This document shows, piece after piece, positions 23,271 to 31,485 of a DNA stretch of 64,000 nucleotides; the stretch's first letter is position 1; the number at the start of each line of letters is the position of its first letter. The position numbers and the translations under genes were made by a program. Where the stretch lies: assembly GCF_963662885.1 (NCBI RefSeq), contig NZ_OY760059.1, positions 992,001 to 1,056,000 on the forward strand. The letters run 5' to 3'. The notes beneath the pieces are model-generated. The model saw only the letters and a list, made by a program, of their open reading frames with translations, was not told where the DNA came from and did no database searches. The stretch is from an uncultured Pseudodesulfovibrio sp. (GTDB taxonomy: Bacteria; Desulfobacterota; Desulfovibrionia; Desulfovibrionales; Desulfovibrionaceae).

Positions 23271-26267
23271 ATGCTGTGTCGTGTGATCGTTGGACTGAAG
23301 GAAGGCGTCCGGGATGTGCTGGGCGAGAAGATCGCCCGCAAGATCAAGAGTGAACTCGGCATGGACGTGCGCGACGTTCGCATCGTCAACGTGTTCACCA
23401 TCGAGGGCGCGACCGAGGAGCAGGTAAGCCTGGTCCTGGAACGGGCCGCGCTGCACGATCCGGTTCTGCACGAGGTCTCGCTCGAGCCCCTGGCGCGGGA
23501 CTTCGACTGGATCATCGAGGTCGGATTCCGGCCCGGTGTGACCGACAACGAGGGCCGCACTGCCCGCGAGACCATGGGCGTGGTCCTGGGCCTGTCCAAG
23601 GCCGAGCGCGAAAGCGTCAAGGTCTACACCTCTCGTCAGTACCTCATTCAGGCCGACATGGAAGACGCGGGCGCGCACCGCATCGCCAAGGACCTGCTCG
23701 CCAACGAGCTGATCCAGCGCTTCGAATACAAGTCCGCCGCCCAGTGGGCCGAGAATCCCGGTTTCGAGGCCAAGGCCGCCCGGGTGACGGGCCAGGCTTC
23801 TGACGAAGTGGCGATCATTCCCCTGTCGACCATGTCCGACGATGAGCTGATGGACTTTTCCCGGGCCAATACCCTGGCCCTGTCGCTGCGCGAGCTGCAC
23901 GACATCCGCGCCTACTTCGCCGATCCGGCCATCAAGGCCGAGCGCGAAAAGCTCGGCCTGTCCTCCGATCCCACCGACGCTGAGATCGAAGTTCTGGCCC
24001 AGACCTGGTCCGAGCACTGCAAGCACAAGATCTTTTCCGCGAAGATCGAGTACGAGAACACCGAGACCGGCAAGACCGTCGAGTACTCGAGCCTGTACAA
24101 GACCTTCATCCAGAACTCGACCAAACAGATCCGCGAGCGCAACGCGGCCACCCGCGACGGCGGCGACTACTGTCTGTCCGTGTTCAAGGACAACGCGGGC
24201 GTGATCAAGTTTTCCGAGTCCATCAACGTCTGCGTCAAGATGGAGACCCACAACTCTCCGTCCGCGCTGGACCCTTACGGCGGAGCCCTGACCGGTATCG
24301 TCGGCGTCAACCGCGACCCCATGGGGACGGGCATGGGCGCGAACCTGCTCTGCAACACCGACGTCTTCTGCTTCGCCTCCCCGTTCCACGAGGGCGAGCT
24401 GCCGCCCAGGCTGCTGCACCCGCGCCGCGTCTTCGAAGGCGTGCGCGAGGGCGTTGAGCACGGCGGCAACAAGTCCGGCATCCCCACCGTGAACGGTTCC
24501 ATCGTTTTCGACGAGCGTTACCTGGGCAAGCCCCTGGTCTACTGCGGCACCATCGGGACCATGCCGGTCACGGTGTCCGGCCACCCGTCCTACGAGAAGT
24601 GCGCCCTGCCCGGCGACATCATCGTCATGTCCGGCGGCCGCATCGGCGCGGACGGCATCCACGGCGCGACCTTCTCTTCCGAAGAGCTGCACGAGGGCTC
24701 TCCGGCCACGGCGGTCCAGATCGGCGACCCCATCACCCAGCGCAAGATGTACGACTTTCTCATGCGCGCCCGCGACCTTGGGCTGTACCATGCCATCACC
24801 GACAACGGAGCGGGCGGCCTGTCCTCCTCGGTGGGCGAGATGGCCGAGGATTCCGGCGGCTTCGACATGGACCTGAAGAAGGCTCCGCTCAAGTACGACG
24901 GCCTGCGTCCGTGGGAGATCCTCATTTCCGAGGCCCAGGAGCGCATGACCATGGCCGTGCCCGCCGACAAGCTCGAGGAGTTCATGCGCCTGTCCGACGA
25001 GATGGACGTGGAATCCACCGCGCTGGGTACCTTCACTGATTCGGGCAAGTATCTGGTGCGCTACGGCGACAAGCTGGTCACCTGCCTGGACATGGATTTC
25101 CTGCACCACGGCGTGCCCCAGATGGAACTCAAGGCCATCTGGCAGCGGCCCGACATCGCTCAGGACGCGGTACCCGTGGCCGACGACCAGGACGAACTGC
25201 TCAAGGCCATGCTCGGCCGGTTGAACATCTGCTCCAAGGAGTATGTGGTCCGCCAGTACGACCATGAAGTCCAGGGCAAGTCCGCAGTCAAACCCATGGT
25301 CGGCGTCAAGGGCGACGGTCCGTCCGATGCAGGCGTCATCCGTCCCGAATACGGTTCGGACAAGGGCCTGGTCGTCTCTCATGGCATCTGCCCGCAGTTC
25401 TCCGATTACGACACCTACTGGATGATGGCCAACGCCATCGACGAGGCCGTGCGCAACGCGGTGGCCGTGGGCGGCGACGTCTCCTACATGGCTGGCGTGG
25501 ACAACTTCTGCTGGTGCGACCCGGTCCAGTCCGAGTCCACCCCGGACGGCCATTACAAGCTTGCCCAGCTCGTTCGCGCCAACCAGGCCCTGGCCCATTA
25601 CTGCCTCGGCTTCGGCGTGCCCTGCGTGTCCGGCAAGGACTCCATGAAGAACGACTACAAGGGCGGCGGCCGTAAAATCTCCATTCCGCCCACCGTGCTC
25701 TTCTCGATCATCGGCGTGATTCCGGACGTGAACAAATGCCTGACCTCGGACTTCAAGAAGCCGGGCGATGCCATCTACGTGCTCGGCCTGACCCGGCCCG
25801 AAATGGGCGGCAGCGAGATCGCGGCCCAGCTCGGATTCTCCGACGCCAATGTGCCTCAGGTTGATCTGCTCAGCGCGAAGAAGCGCTACGAGACGGTCTT
25901 CCAGGCCTCTCAGGCGGACCTGATCACCGCATGCCACGATTGTTCGGACGGCGGCCTGGCAGTGGCTCTGGCCGAGATGTGCGTGGGCGGACGGCTGGGC
26001 GCGGACGTGGACCTGGACAAGGTTCCCGCCTGCGGCGAACTGAACGCGACCGGTCTGCTCTACGCCGAATCCGCCAGCCGTCTGGTGGTTTCCGTGGCTC
26101 CGGACGATTGCGAGCGGTTCGAAACCCTGTTCGCCGGGCAGCCCTTTGCGCGGATCGGCAGTGTCTCGGATTCCCCCGTTCTGAGCGCTACGCTGGGTGG
26201 TTCCAAAGTCCTGGGCACCGGTGTGGAAGACCTGGCCCGCGCCTTCAAGGAGACCCTGGCCTGGTAG
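23271..26267 (+). CDS. purL: Phosphoribosylformylglycinamidine synthase, PurL without amidotransferase domain
   Basis: This enzyme converts FGAR to FGAM in purine synthesis. The 998-residue protein begins with a PurS-like region (MLCRVIVGLKEGVRDVLGEK) fused to the PurL ATPase part. That part contains TWSEHCKHKIF, VKMETHNSPSALDPYGGA, GVNRDPMGTGMGAN, TDNGAGGLSSSVGEMAE and the second-repeat CHDCSDGGLAVALAEM. The C-terminal glutamine amidotransferase domain of the 1300-residue gammaproteobacterial enzyme is absent, so a separate PurQ must exist elsewhere. A good ribosome site (GAGAGGAGA) precedes the ATG. Confidence 0.95.
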   Translation: MLCRVIVGLKEGVRDVLGEKIARKIKSELGMDVRDVRIVNVFTIEGATEEQVSLVLERAALHDPVLHEVSLEPLARDFDWIIEVGFRPGVTDNEGRTARETMGVVLGLSKAERESVKVYTSRQYLIQADMEDAGAHRIAKDLLANELIQRFEYKSAAQWAENPGFEAKAARVTGQASDEVAIIPLSTMSDDELMDFSRANTLALSLRELHDIRAYFADPAIKAEREKLGLSSDPTDAEIEVLAQTWSEHCKHKIFSAKIEYENTETGKTVEYSSLYKTFIQNSTKQIRERNAATRDGGDYCLSVFKDNAGVIKFSESINVCVKMETHNSPSALDPYGGALTGIVGVNRDPMGTGMGANLLCNTDVFCFASPFHEGELPPRLLHPRRVFEGVREGVEHGGNKSGIPTVNGSIVFDERYLGKPLVYCGTIGTMPVTVSGHPSYEKCALPGDIIVMSGGRIGADGIHGATFSSEELHEGSPATAVQIGDPITQRKMYDFLMRARDLGLYHAITDNGAGGLSSSVGEMAEDSGGFDMDLKKAPLKYDGLRPWEILISEAQERMTMAVPADKLEEFMRLSDEMDVESTALGTFTDSGKYLVRYGDKLVTCLDMDFLHHGVPQMELKAIWQRPDIAQDAVPVADDQDELLKAMLGRLNICSKEYVVRQYDHEVQGKSAVKPMVGVKGDGPSDAGVIRPEYGSDKGLVVSHGICPQFSDYDTYWMMANAIDEAVRNAVAVGGDVSYMAGVDNFCWCDPVQSESTPDGHYKLAQLVRANQALAHYCLGFGVPCVSGKDSMKNDYKGGGRKISIPPTVLFSIIGVIPDVNKCLTSDFKKPGDAIYVLGLTRPEMGGSEIAAQLGFSDANVPQVDLLSAKKRYETVFQASQADLITACHDCSDGGLAVALAEMCVGGRLGADVDLDKVPACGELNATGLLYAESASRLVVSVAPDDCERFETLFAGQPFARIGSVSDSPVLSATLGGSKVLGTGVEDLARAFKETLAW

Positions 26268-26411
26268 ATCGATAATAGCGAATACAATCCTTACCGCTAA
26301 GCCTTTACCAAAAGTGAATAACTCTCTATGGTGACGGCGTGTTTGGCCCTGCCTGGTTTAGGGTGCCGGGCAGGTGGAGGCAGTTAGCTTATTAGCGATG
26401 GGGGTTGGTTC

Positions 26412-26897
26412 ATGTTCAAGAGATCGTTTTGGATCAAGGGCTGCTGTGCTGTTTCGCTGGCAGCCCTTGTCGTCTCCGCAGCCTGGACGGGGACGGGGCG
26501 GAGTGATTCCGGCAGTTATGTTGGTTCCGATGCGTGTCGCGAATGTCACGAGAAGGAATACAACAATTACAAGAAATTCGCCAAGAAGGCCCATTCGGGT
26601 GATTCCGTCAAGATCATGATGGGCGACCTGACCCAGGCCGAGCTGGCCGAGTGCTACGGTTGCCACATGACCGGGTACGGCAAGCCCGGCGGGTTTGTCA
26701 GCTTCGAGAAAACGCCGAAGATGGCCGAGGCCGGCTGCGAGGTCTGCCACGGGCCGGGCTATGACCATGTCGAATCCGGGGGCGACCCGGATCTGATCAA
26801 GAAGGACCTGAGCCTGGACGACTGTTCCGGGTGCCACAACCCCGAGCGGGTTGCCGCCTTTGACTTCAAGCCGCTGTTGTTCGGCGGGGCGCACTAG
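26412..26897 (+). CDS. Tetraheme c-type cytochrome, periplasmic
   Basis: The 161-residue protein has a signal sequence (hydrophobic residues 10-25) and four CxxCH heme-binding motifs at residues 42-46, 81-85, 109-113 and 138-142 (CRECH, CYGCH, CEVCH, CSGCH). The spacing and the GYVGSDACRECHEKEY-like opening resemble the cytochrome c554-type tetraheme fold rather than the small cytochrome c3. It lies 9 bp before the chemoreceptor gene and is surely co-transcribed with it, so electron transfer to or redox partnership with the heme receptor is plausible but inferred. Confidence 0.88.
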   Translation: MFKRSFWIKGCCAVSLAALVVSAAWTGTGRSDSGSYVGSDACRECHEKEYNNYKKFAKKAHSGDSVKIMMGDLTQAELAECYGCHMTGYGKPGGFVSFEKTPKMAEAGCEVCHGPGYDHVESGGDPDLIKKDLSLDDCSGCHNPERVAAFDFKPLLFGGAH

Positions 26898-26906
26898 GAG
26901 GTCCTC

Positions 26907-28928
26907 ATGGATAATTTCATCACGCGCTCCCTGGGCATCAAGCTCATTCTGTTGTCGTCCCTGCTGACCATCCTGGCCTTTGCCGGGTTGTTCGCCTACA
27001 GCTCCATGTCCACCAAGGATCATACCCTCAGCGAAGTGGCCGTGGCCGCCGAACGGGTGGCGGACATGCTCTACATCGCCATTGAGGACCCCATGGCCAA
27101 GGGCGACAATGACGGCACGTCTCTCAAGTTCCTGCAGATGTCCGAGCGTTATCCGGACATCAAGGTCTACCTGACCGACTACAAGGGCGAGATCACCTAT
27201 TCCACCGAGACCGAGTCCCAGCGTCAGAAGATATTCGACGTTCGGCCCGAGGCCGGGCTGCCGGAGTTGGTGAGCAGGGGCCTCAAGGAGAAGATTGCCG
27301 AGGGCAAGCTTGAGGATATCGACGGCAAAAGTCATTTCGTCGAGGTCAAGACCATCGAGAACAACCCGTTCTGTTATCACTGTCACGGCCGCAGCCATGA
27401 CATCCTGGGCTCCATGGTCGTGGCCATTGACGTCAGCCCGCAGTACAACGCGCTGCTGGATAACCAGCTCAAGTCCGCGGGCATCTCGGTGCTCGGCGTG
27501 CTGGCGCTTCTGGCCGCACTGATCATCTTCATGCGCAAGGCCATCGTCAATCGGATCACATCCATCGCGACCACCGCCGAGGATGTGGCACACGGCAACC
27601 TGGACGCCCAGTTCGACGTGGCCGGAAACGACGAACTCGGTTCCCTGTCCCGCTATCTCGGGTCCATGGTCGGCCAGATCAAGGATCAGCTCGAATACAA
27701 CCAGAGCGTGCTCAGCGGCATCGTGGTGCCGCTGTTCGTGACCGACAGCAAGCAGACTCTGCAGTTCGCCAATCCGCCCCTGCAGGCCATCCTCGATTTG
27801 AGCGAGGAAGAGCTCAAGGGCCGTCCCGTGGCCGATGTCTTTGCCTGCGAGTCCGAGGACGGTTCCAGCTGTAACGCGGGCGAGGTCATCGCTCTGGGTG
27901 AGCCGCTCAGCGGCCGTTTCCTGTTTACCCGTCGCGACGGGACCACCTTCCCGCTCCTGTTCGAAGCTTCTCCGCTCAAGGACGCCGAAGGGGACACCGT
28001 GGGCGTCATCTGCGTGCTCATCGACCTCACACGCGAGGAAGACGACAAGAAGAGCATCGAGCTGCAGCGCCAGAACCTTCTGGAAGTGGCCAACGAGGTC
28101 ACCGAGGTGGCCAACAAGCTCAACGAGGCTTCCCACGCCCTGTCCACCAAGATGGACCAGCTGGCACAGGGCGTGGACACCTCGGCCAACGAGACCAGCC
28201 AGGTGGCCACGGCCATGGAGGAGATGAACGCAACGGTGCTGGAGGTGGCCAGAAATGCCTCCGAAACCGCCGAGGCGTCGGATCAGGCCAACAAGGTTGC
28301 CGCCTCCGGTGGCGTGGTGGTGGGCAAGACCGTGGAGGAGATCAACTCCGTGGCCGCCATTACCGAAAACCTGGCGGAGGCTTTGGGCTCCCTGTCGAGC
28401 CGGGCCGAGAATATCGGACAGGTCATGGCCGTGATCAACGACATCGCGGATCAGACCAACCTGCTGGCGCTCAACGCGGCCATCGAGGCGGCCCGCGCAG
28501 GCGAGGCCGGGCGTGGTTTTGCCGTGGTCGCGGATGAAGTCCGCAAGCTGGCCGAAAAGACCATGGACGCCACCAAGGAGGTCGAGGGAGCCATCTCCCT
28601 GATCCAGCAGTCCACCACCGATGTGGTCAAGGAAATGGATACCGCCAAGAAGCGGGTCCTGAACACCTCGGACATGGCCCAGGAAGCGGGCGGCGTGCTC
28701 GACGAGATCGTACAACACTCCAACTCCATCGCAGACATGGTCAACGGTATCGCCACCGCGGCGGAACAGCAGTCCTCCACCTCGGACGAGATCAACACCC
28801 GCGTGACGCAGATCAACAACCTCTCCCAGGAGGTTCTGTCCGGCATCCAGGAATCCAACCAGGGTATCCAGGAGGTCTCGGAACTGGCCGGAAAGCTGGC
28901 CGCTCTTGTCGCCAAATTCCGCGACTAA
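26907..28928 (+). CDS. Methyl-accepting chemotaxis protein with periplasmic c-type heme motif (DcrA-like)
   Basis: The 673-residue receptor has a membrane segment near residues 10-32, a periplasmic domain to about 192, a second membrane segment (193-213), HAMP, a PAS domain around 275-385, and the MCP signalling domain. The receptor-tip hairpin is DIADQTNLLALNAAIEAARAG. In the periplasmic domain CYHCH at residues 156-160 is a heme c attachment site. DcrA of Desulfovibrio vulgaris is a described heme-bearing chemoreceptor for oxygen/redox, and this protein fits that type. The gene is coupled to a tetraheme cytochrome upstream. A terminator follows. Confidence 0.93.
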   Translation: MDNFITRSLGIKLILLSSLLTILAFAGLFAYSSMSTKDHTLSEVAVAAERVADMLYIAIEDPMAKGDNDGTSLKFLQMSERYPDIKVYLTDYKGEITYSTETESQRQKIFDVRPEAGLPELVSRGLKEKIAEGKLEDIDGKSHFVEVKTIENNPFCYHCHGRSHDILGSMVVAIDVSPQYNALLDNQLKSAGISVLGVLALLAALIIFMRKAIVNRITSIATTAEDVAHGNLDAQFDVAGNDELGSLSRYLGSMVGQIKDQLEYNQSVLSGIVVPLFVTDSKQTLQFANPPLQAILDLSEEELKGRPVADVFACESEDGSSCNAGEVIALGEPLSGRFLFTRRDGTTFPLLFEASPLKDAEGDTVGVICVLIDLTREEDDKKSIELQRQNLLEVANEVTEVANKLNEASHALSTKMDQLAQGVDTSANETSQVATAMEEMNATVLEVARNASETAEASDQANKVAASGGVVVGKTVEEINSVAAITENLAEALGSLSSRAENIGQVMAVINDIADQTNLLALNAAIEAARAGEAGRGFAVVADEVRKLAEKTMDATKEVEGAISLIQQSTTDVVKEMDTAKKRVLNTSDMAQEAGGVLDEIVQHSNSIADMVNGIATAAEQQSSTSDEINTRVTQINNLSQEVLSGIQESNQGIQEVSELAGKLAALVAKFRD

Positions 28929-28941
28929 CCGAAAACAGCTC

Positions 28942-28972
28942 AAAAGGCCCGGCTCCGGTCGGGCCTTTTTTT
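28942..28972 (+). terminator. Terminator after the heme chemoreceptor
   Basis: Arms AAAAGGCCCG (28942-28951) and CGGGCCTTTT (28960-28969) with an 8-nt loop, followed by more T. Confidence 0.88.
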
Positions 28973-29115
28973 ATGCCCCGAGGCCGTGTCAGCCGGGTGA
29001 TTCTTGATCTTGTTGTCCTGTAAAAACAGTGCGCTATGGTAGGGTAGTTACGGGCATTTGCAGTAAATCCGTTTCTGGTATAATGAGCCTTACATTCCGC
29101 TGGCGGCGATTCCCC

Positions 29116-29154
29116 TTGACAAGGCCCAGCTGGGGGAATAGTAATTGTTATCAA
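29116..29154 (+). promoter_or_regulatory. perR promoter with PerR/Fur-type operator over the -10 box
   Basis: TTGACA (29116-29121), 17 bp, then TAGTAA (29139-29144). The -10 is the left part of TAGTAATTGTTATCAA (29139-29154), an imperfect inverted repeat of Fur/PerR-box character. The same sequence with three transitions occurs at the same place in the rbr promoter. Binding there would block RNA polymerase, so autorepression of perR is expected. Confidence 0.65.
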
Positions 29155-29169
29155 ATCTGGAGGACGTCA

Positions 29170-29568
29170 ATGGCTCAAGAAATGGGTTTCAGGCTTTCCA
29201 AGCAGCGGAAAGTGATTTTGGAAGAGTTGCGCAAGGTCAAATCGCACCCCACGGCGGACGAGGTTTATGACATGGTTCGCAAGATCATCCCGAGGATCAG
29301 CCTGGGAACGGTCTACCGCAACCTGGAGTTCCTGTCGTCCAAAGGACTGGTTCTCAAGTTGGGTGCGCCCGGCGAACAGAAGCGCTTTGACGGAACTCCG
29401 GAACCGCATCCGCACATCCGTTGCGAGGTCTGTACAGCCGTGGCCGACGTGGAATGTGAAATCGAGATTCCGGCCATTCCGGATACCTGCACCAGCGGCT
29501 ACAAGATTCTGAACACCAACGTGGAATTCGTCGGTATTTGCCCCAGATGTCAGGCCGCTCGGCAATAA
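29170..29568 (+). CDS. perR: Fur-family peroxide-type regulator (PerR)
   Basis: The 132-residue protein is a Fur-family repressor. Its winged helix (RLSKQRKVILEELRKVKSHPTADEVYDMVR, shown in part by TADEVYDMVRKIIP and ISLGTVYRNLEFL) precedes the metal-binding dimer domain. That domain has HPHIRCEVC and ICPRC, two Cys pairs forming the structural zinc site. GGAGG lies 5 bp before the ATG. PerR rather than Fur is chosen because the gene is followed by rubrerythrin and shares an operator with it, as in D. vulgaris. Specific peroxide-sensing residues cannot be proven from sequence alone. Confidence 0.85.
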   Translation: MAQEMGFRLSKQRKVILEELRKVKSHPTADEVYDMVRKIIPRISLGTVYRNLEFLSSKGLVLKLGAPGEQKRFDGTPEPHPHIRCEVCTAVADVECEIEIPAIPDTCTSGYKILNTNVEFVGICPRCQAARQ

Positions 29569-29597
29569 ATTTCAGCAAATATCCTAAAGAATGACGC

Positions 29598-29635
29598 AAA
29601 GCCGGTTGCCCCAAGGGGCAACCGGCTTTATTTAT
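29598..29635 (+). terminator. Terminator after perR
   Basis: A 15-bp perfect inverted repeat, AAAGCCGGTTGCCCC (29598-29612) with its complement at 29615-29629, followed by ATTTAT. The T-run is poor but the stem is strong. It separates perR from the rbr promoter. Confidence 0.75.
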
Positions 29636-29658
29636 GGTGTAAATTGTTCCCAACCTGG

Positions 29659-29697
29659 TTGACAATCAAAGAGGTTCTTTGTAGTAACTATTACCAA
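29659..29697 (+). promoter_or_regulatory. rbr promoter with the same PerR/Fur-type operator
   Basis: TTGACA (29659-29664), 17 bp, TAGTAA (29682-29687) within TAGTAACTATTACCAA (29682-29697). The operator differs from that at perR at three positions, each a transition that keeps the GTAA/TTAC symmetry. The expected transcript start is near 29694, leaving a 150-nt AT-rich untranslated leader before rbr. The function of the leader is not evident. Confidence 0.65.
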
Positions 29698-29847
29698 CTT
29701 GATCGTAACCCATAGTTTTGCTGGAAGAAAAATTTATTCTAAAAATTAAAAACGCACCTTTTACATAAAAAAACGACAACAGGCGTAATTTTGTGTAATG
29801 TGCGTGGTGAATCTGAAAACCAAAAAGAGATTCCGTAAGGAGGAATG

Positions 29848-30420
29848 ATGTCCCTGAAAGGAACCCAGACCGAGAAGAATTTGATGTACGCTTTCACGGG
29901 CGAGTCCCAGGCTCGCAACAAATATACCTACTTCGCAAGCGTGGCCAAGAAAGAAGGCTACGTGCAGATCTCCAAGATTTTCGAGGAGACCGCCGGACAC
30001 GAAAAGGAGCACGCCAAGCGGCTCTTCAAGTTCATGGAGGGCGGCACTGCCGAGGTGGTCGGCTCCTTCCCCGCCGGTGTGATCGGCACTACGCTCGAGA
30101 ACCTCTATGCAGCCGCTGAAGGCGAGCATGAGGAAAACACCGACATGTACCCCAGCTTCGCCAAAGTGGCCCGCAAAGAGGGCTTCAACGAGATCGCCGC
30201 GGTCATGGAGAACATCGCCGTGGCCGAGCGCTACCATGAGGAGCGCTATCGGGCGTTGATCAAAAACATCGAAAACGACCAGGTCTTCGTCAAGGAAGAA
30301 GAGGTCGTCTGGCGTTGTCAGAACTGTGGTTACAATCACAAGGGCTCCACCGCTCCCGTGAAATGTCCTGCCTGCGATCATCCTCAGGCCCATTTCGAAC
30401 TCAAAGACACCAACTGGTAA
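29848..30420 (+). CDS. rbr: Rubrerythrin
   Basis: Rubrerythrin reduces hydrogen peroxide with electrons from rubredoxin. The 190-residue protein has the diiron four-helix domain with ESQARNKYTYFA, the ExxH motif in GHEKEHAKRLFKFME, GEHEENTDMYPSF and VAERYHEERY. The C-terminal rubredoxin-type iron site is CQNCGYNHKG plus CPACDHPQAHFEL. The ATG at 29848 is chosen over one at 29845 because AGGAGG is then 4 bp rather than 1 bp away. It is followed after 34 bp by desulfoferrodoxin, so the two are probably co-transcribed from the PerR-type promoter. Confidence 0.97.
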   Translation: MSLKGTQTEKNLMYAFTGESQARNKYTYFASVAKKEGYVQISKIFEETAGHEKEHAKRLFKFMEGGTAEVVGSFPAGVIGTTLENLYAAAEGEHEENTDMYPSFAKVARKEGFNEIAAVMENIAVAERYHEERYRALIKNIENDQVFVKEEEVVWRCQNCGYNHKGSTAPVKCPACDHPQAHFELKDTNW

Positions 30421-30454
30421 ACAATTCTCAAAGCATCCTTAAGGAGGATTCAAC

Positions 30455-30844
30455 ATGGCTATTAAACTGGGCGAAGTGTACAAGTGTAATGTTTGCGGTA
30501 ATATCGTCATGGCTATCCACGAAGGCGGCGGCGATCTGGTCTGCTGCGGCGAGGAAATGGCTCAGATGACCGAGAACACCGTTGACGCAGCCAAGGAAAA
30601 GCACGTTCCCGTCATCGAGAAGGACGGCGACAAGGTCACCGTCAAGGTCGGTTCCGTTGCTCATCCCATGGAGGAGAAGCACTACATCGAATGGATCGAG
30701 CTCCAGGTGGGCGACAAGGTCCTGACCAAGATGCTCAAGCCCGGCGACAAGCCCGAGGCCGAGTTCTGCATCTGCGGCCTGTCCGGCGAACTCAAGGCCC
30801 GGGAGTACTGCAACCTCCACGGCCTGTGGGCCGCAACCGCCTAA
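30455..30844 (+). CDS. dfx: Desulfoferrodoxin (2Fe superoxide reductase)
   Basis: This is superoxide reductase, reducing superoxide to peroxide without making oxygen. The 129-residue protein has the N-terminal desulforedoxin-like iron site (YKCNVCGN with Cys-Cys at LVCCGEEM). The catalytic centre II ligands follow in EKHVPVIE, VAHPMEEKHYIEW and the C-terminal EYCNLHGLW. The lysine next to the first histidine (EKH) is the conserved catalytic one. A ribosome site AAGGAGG lies before the ATG. It is also called rbo; its electron donor is rubredoxin, encoded next. Confidence 0.97.
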   Translation: MAIKLGEVYKCNVCGNIVMAIHEGGGDLVCCGEEMAQMTENTVDAAKEKHVPVIEKDGDKVTVKVGSVAHPMEEKHYIEWIELQVGDKVLTKMLKPGDKPEAEFCICGLSGELKAREYCNLHGLWAATA

Positions 30845-30894
30845 GGCGGATACGGCGCACTGGGAACCGCGAGGTACCCGTATGCATATCACGG

Positions 30895-30922
30895 GGGGCG
30901 GGCTGCTAGGCCCGCCCCTTTT
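30895..30922 (+). terminator. Terminator-like hairpin between dfx and rub
   Basis: Perfect 9-bp stem GGGGCGGGC (30895-30903) and GCCCGCCCC (30910-30918), followed by TTTTC. It probably allows partial read-through, giving more dfx than rub message; SD and start of rub follow within 20 bp. Confidence 0.65.
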
Positions 30923-30939
30923 CATCCAAGGAGAGCTCC

Positions 30940-31389
30940 ATGGCCCTGCCCGAAGAGATGTATCAGTGCCAGACCGTCAATTGCGGCTATATCTACAACC
31001 CCGATAAGGGCGACCGGAAGGGGAAGATCCCCAAAGGCACCCAATTCGAGGATTTGCCCGATGAATGGCGCTGTCCCATCTGCGGGGGCACCAAGAAGTG
31101 CTTCCGGCCTCTGGCCGGTCCCGGGTCCACCCGGGGGGATTGCGAGCTACCGGTAGAAACCGATTCCGAAAAGTTGACAGCGGCCGCTGCTGCTGCGAAT
31201 ATGAGCCCTCAAAAGGAGACTGACCCCATGCAGAAATACGTTTGTGAGATTTGCGGCTATGTGTACGACCCGGCTCAGGGCGATCCCGATTCCGATATCG
31301 CGGCCGGCACCAAGTTCGAAGACCTGCCCGACGATTGGACCTGCCCCGTTTGCGGTGCGGACAAGGACAGCTTCGTCCCCGAAGATTAA
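30940..31389 (+). CDS. rub: Double-domain rubredoxin (possible internal start for the second domain)
   Basis: One uninterrupted 149-codon frame encodes two rubredoxins. Domain 1 (residues 7-58) has a variant first iron loop with four residues between the cysteines (CQTVNCGYIY) and CPICGGTKKCF. Domain 2 (residues 97-149) is classical (CEICGYVYDPAQGD, CPVCGADKDSF). A 38-residue Ala-rich linker joins them. At 31214-31218 a clear AGGAG lies 9 bp before ATG 31228, the natural start of a stand-alone rubredoxin. Both a fusion and a free 53-residue rubredoxin could be made. The role is electron transfer to Dfx, Rbr and Roo. Confidence 0.85.
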   Translation: MALPEEMYQCQTVNCGYIYNPDKGDRKGKIPKGTQFEDLPDEWRCPICGGTKKCFRPLAGPGSTRGDCELPVETDSEKLTAAAAAANMSPQKETDPMQKYVCEICGYVYDPAQGDPDSDIAAGTKFEDLPDDWTCPVCGADKDSFVPED

Positions 31390-31410
31390 TTTCCGGCCCG
31401 TATGCGGGCG

Positions 31411-31447
31411 GGGAGCGCGCACCCTACGGTTCGCGCTCCTTTTTTTA
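31411..31447 (+). terminator. Terminator between rub and roo
   Basis: Arms GGAGCGCG (31412-31419) and CGCGCTCC (31432-31439) followed by seven T. roo starts 40 bp later; it is served by read-through or by its own promoter, which I could not place. Confidence 0.8.
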
Positions 31448-31485
31448 CTAGGGCGGTCGAGTAACCGCTCAATGTGGAGAAGACA

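Noticed and set aside
23247..25937. 896-codon open frame antisense to purL (and similar long frames antisense to secA, ptsI, hldD-lptD, ilvD and the heme chemoreceptor)
   Set aside because: These are typical GC-rich shadows with Gly/Val/His-rich composition, no ribosome site and no domain, and lie opposite clear conserved genes.
27686..28216. Split or frameshift in the chemoreceptor
   Set aside because: The plus frame is continuous from 26907 to 28928 with all expected domains.
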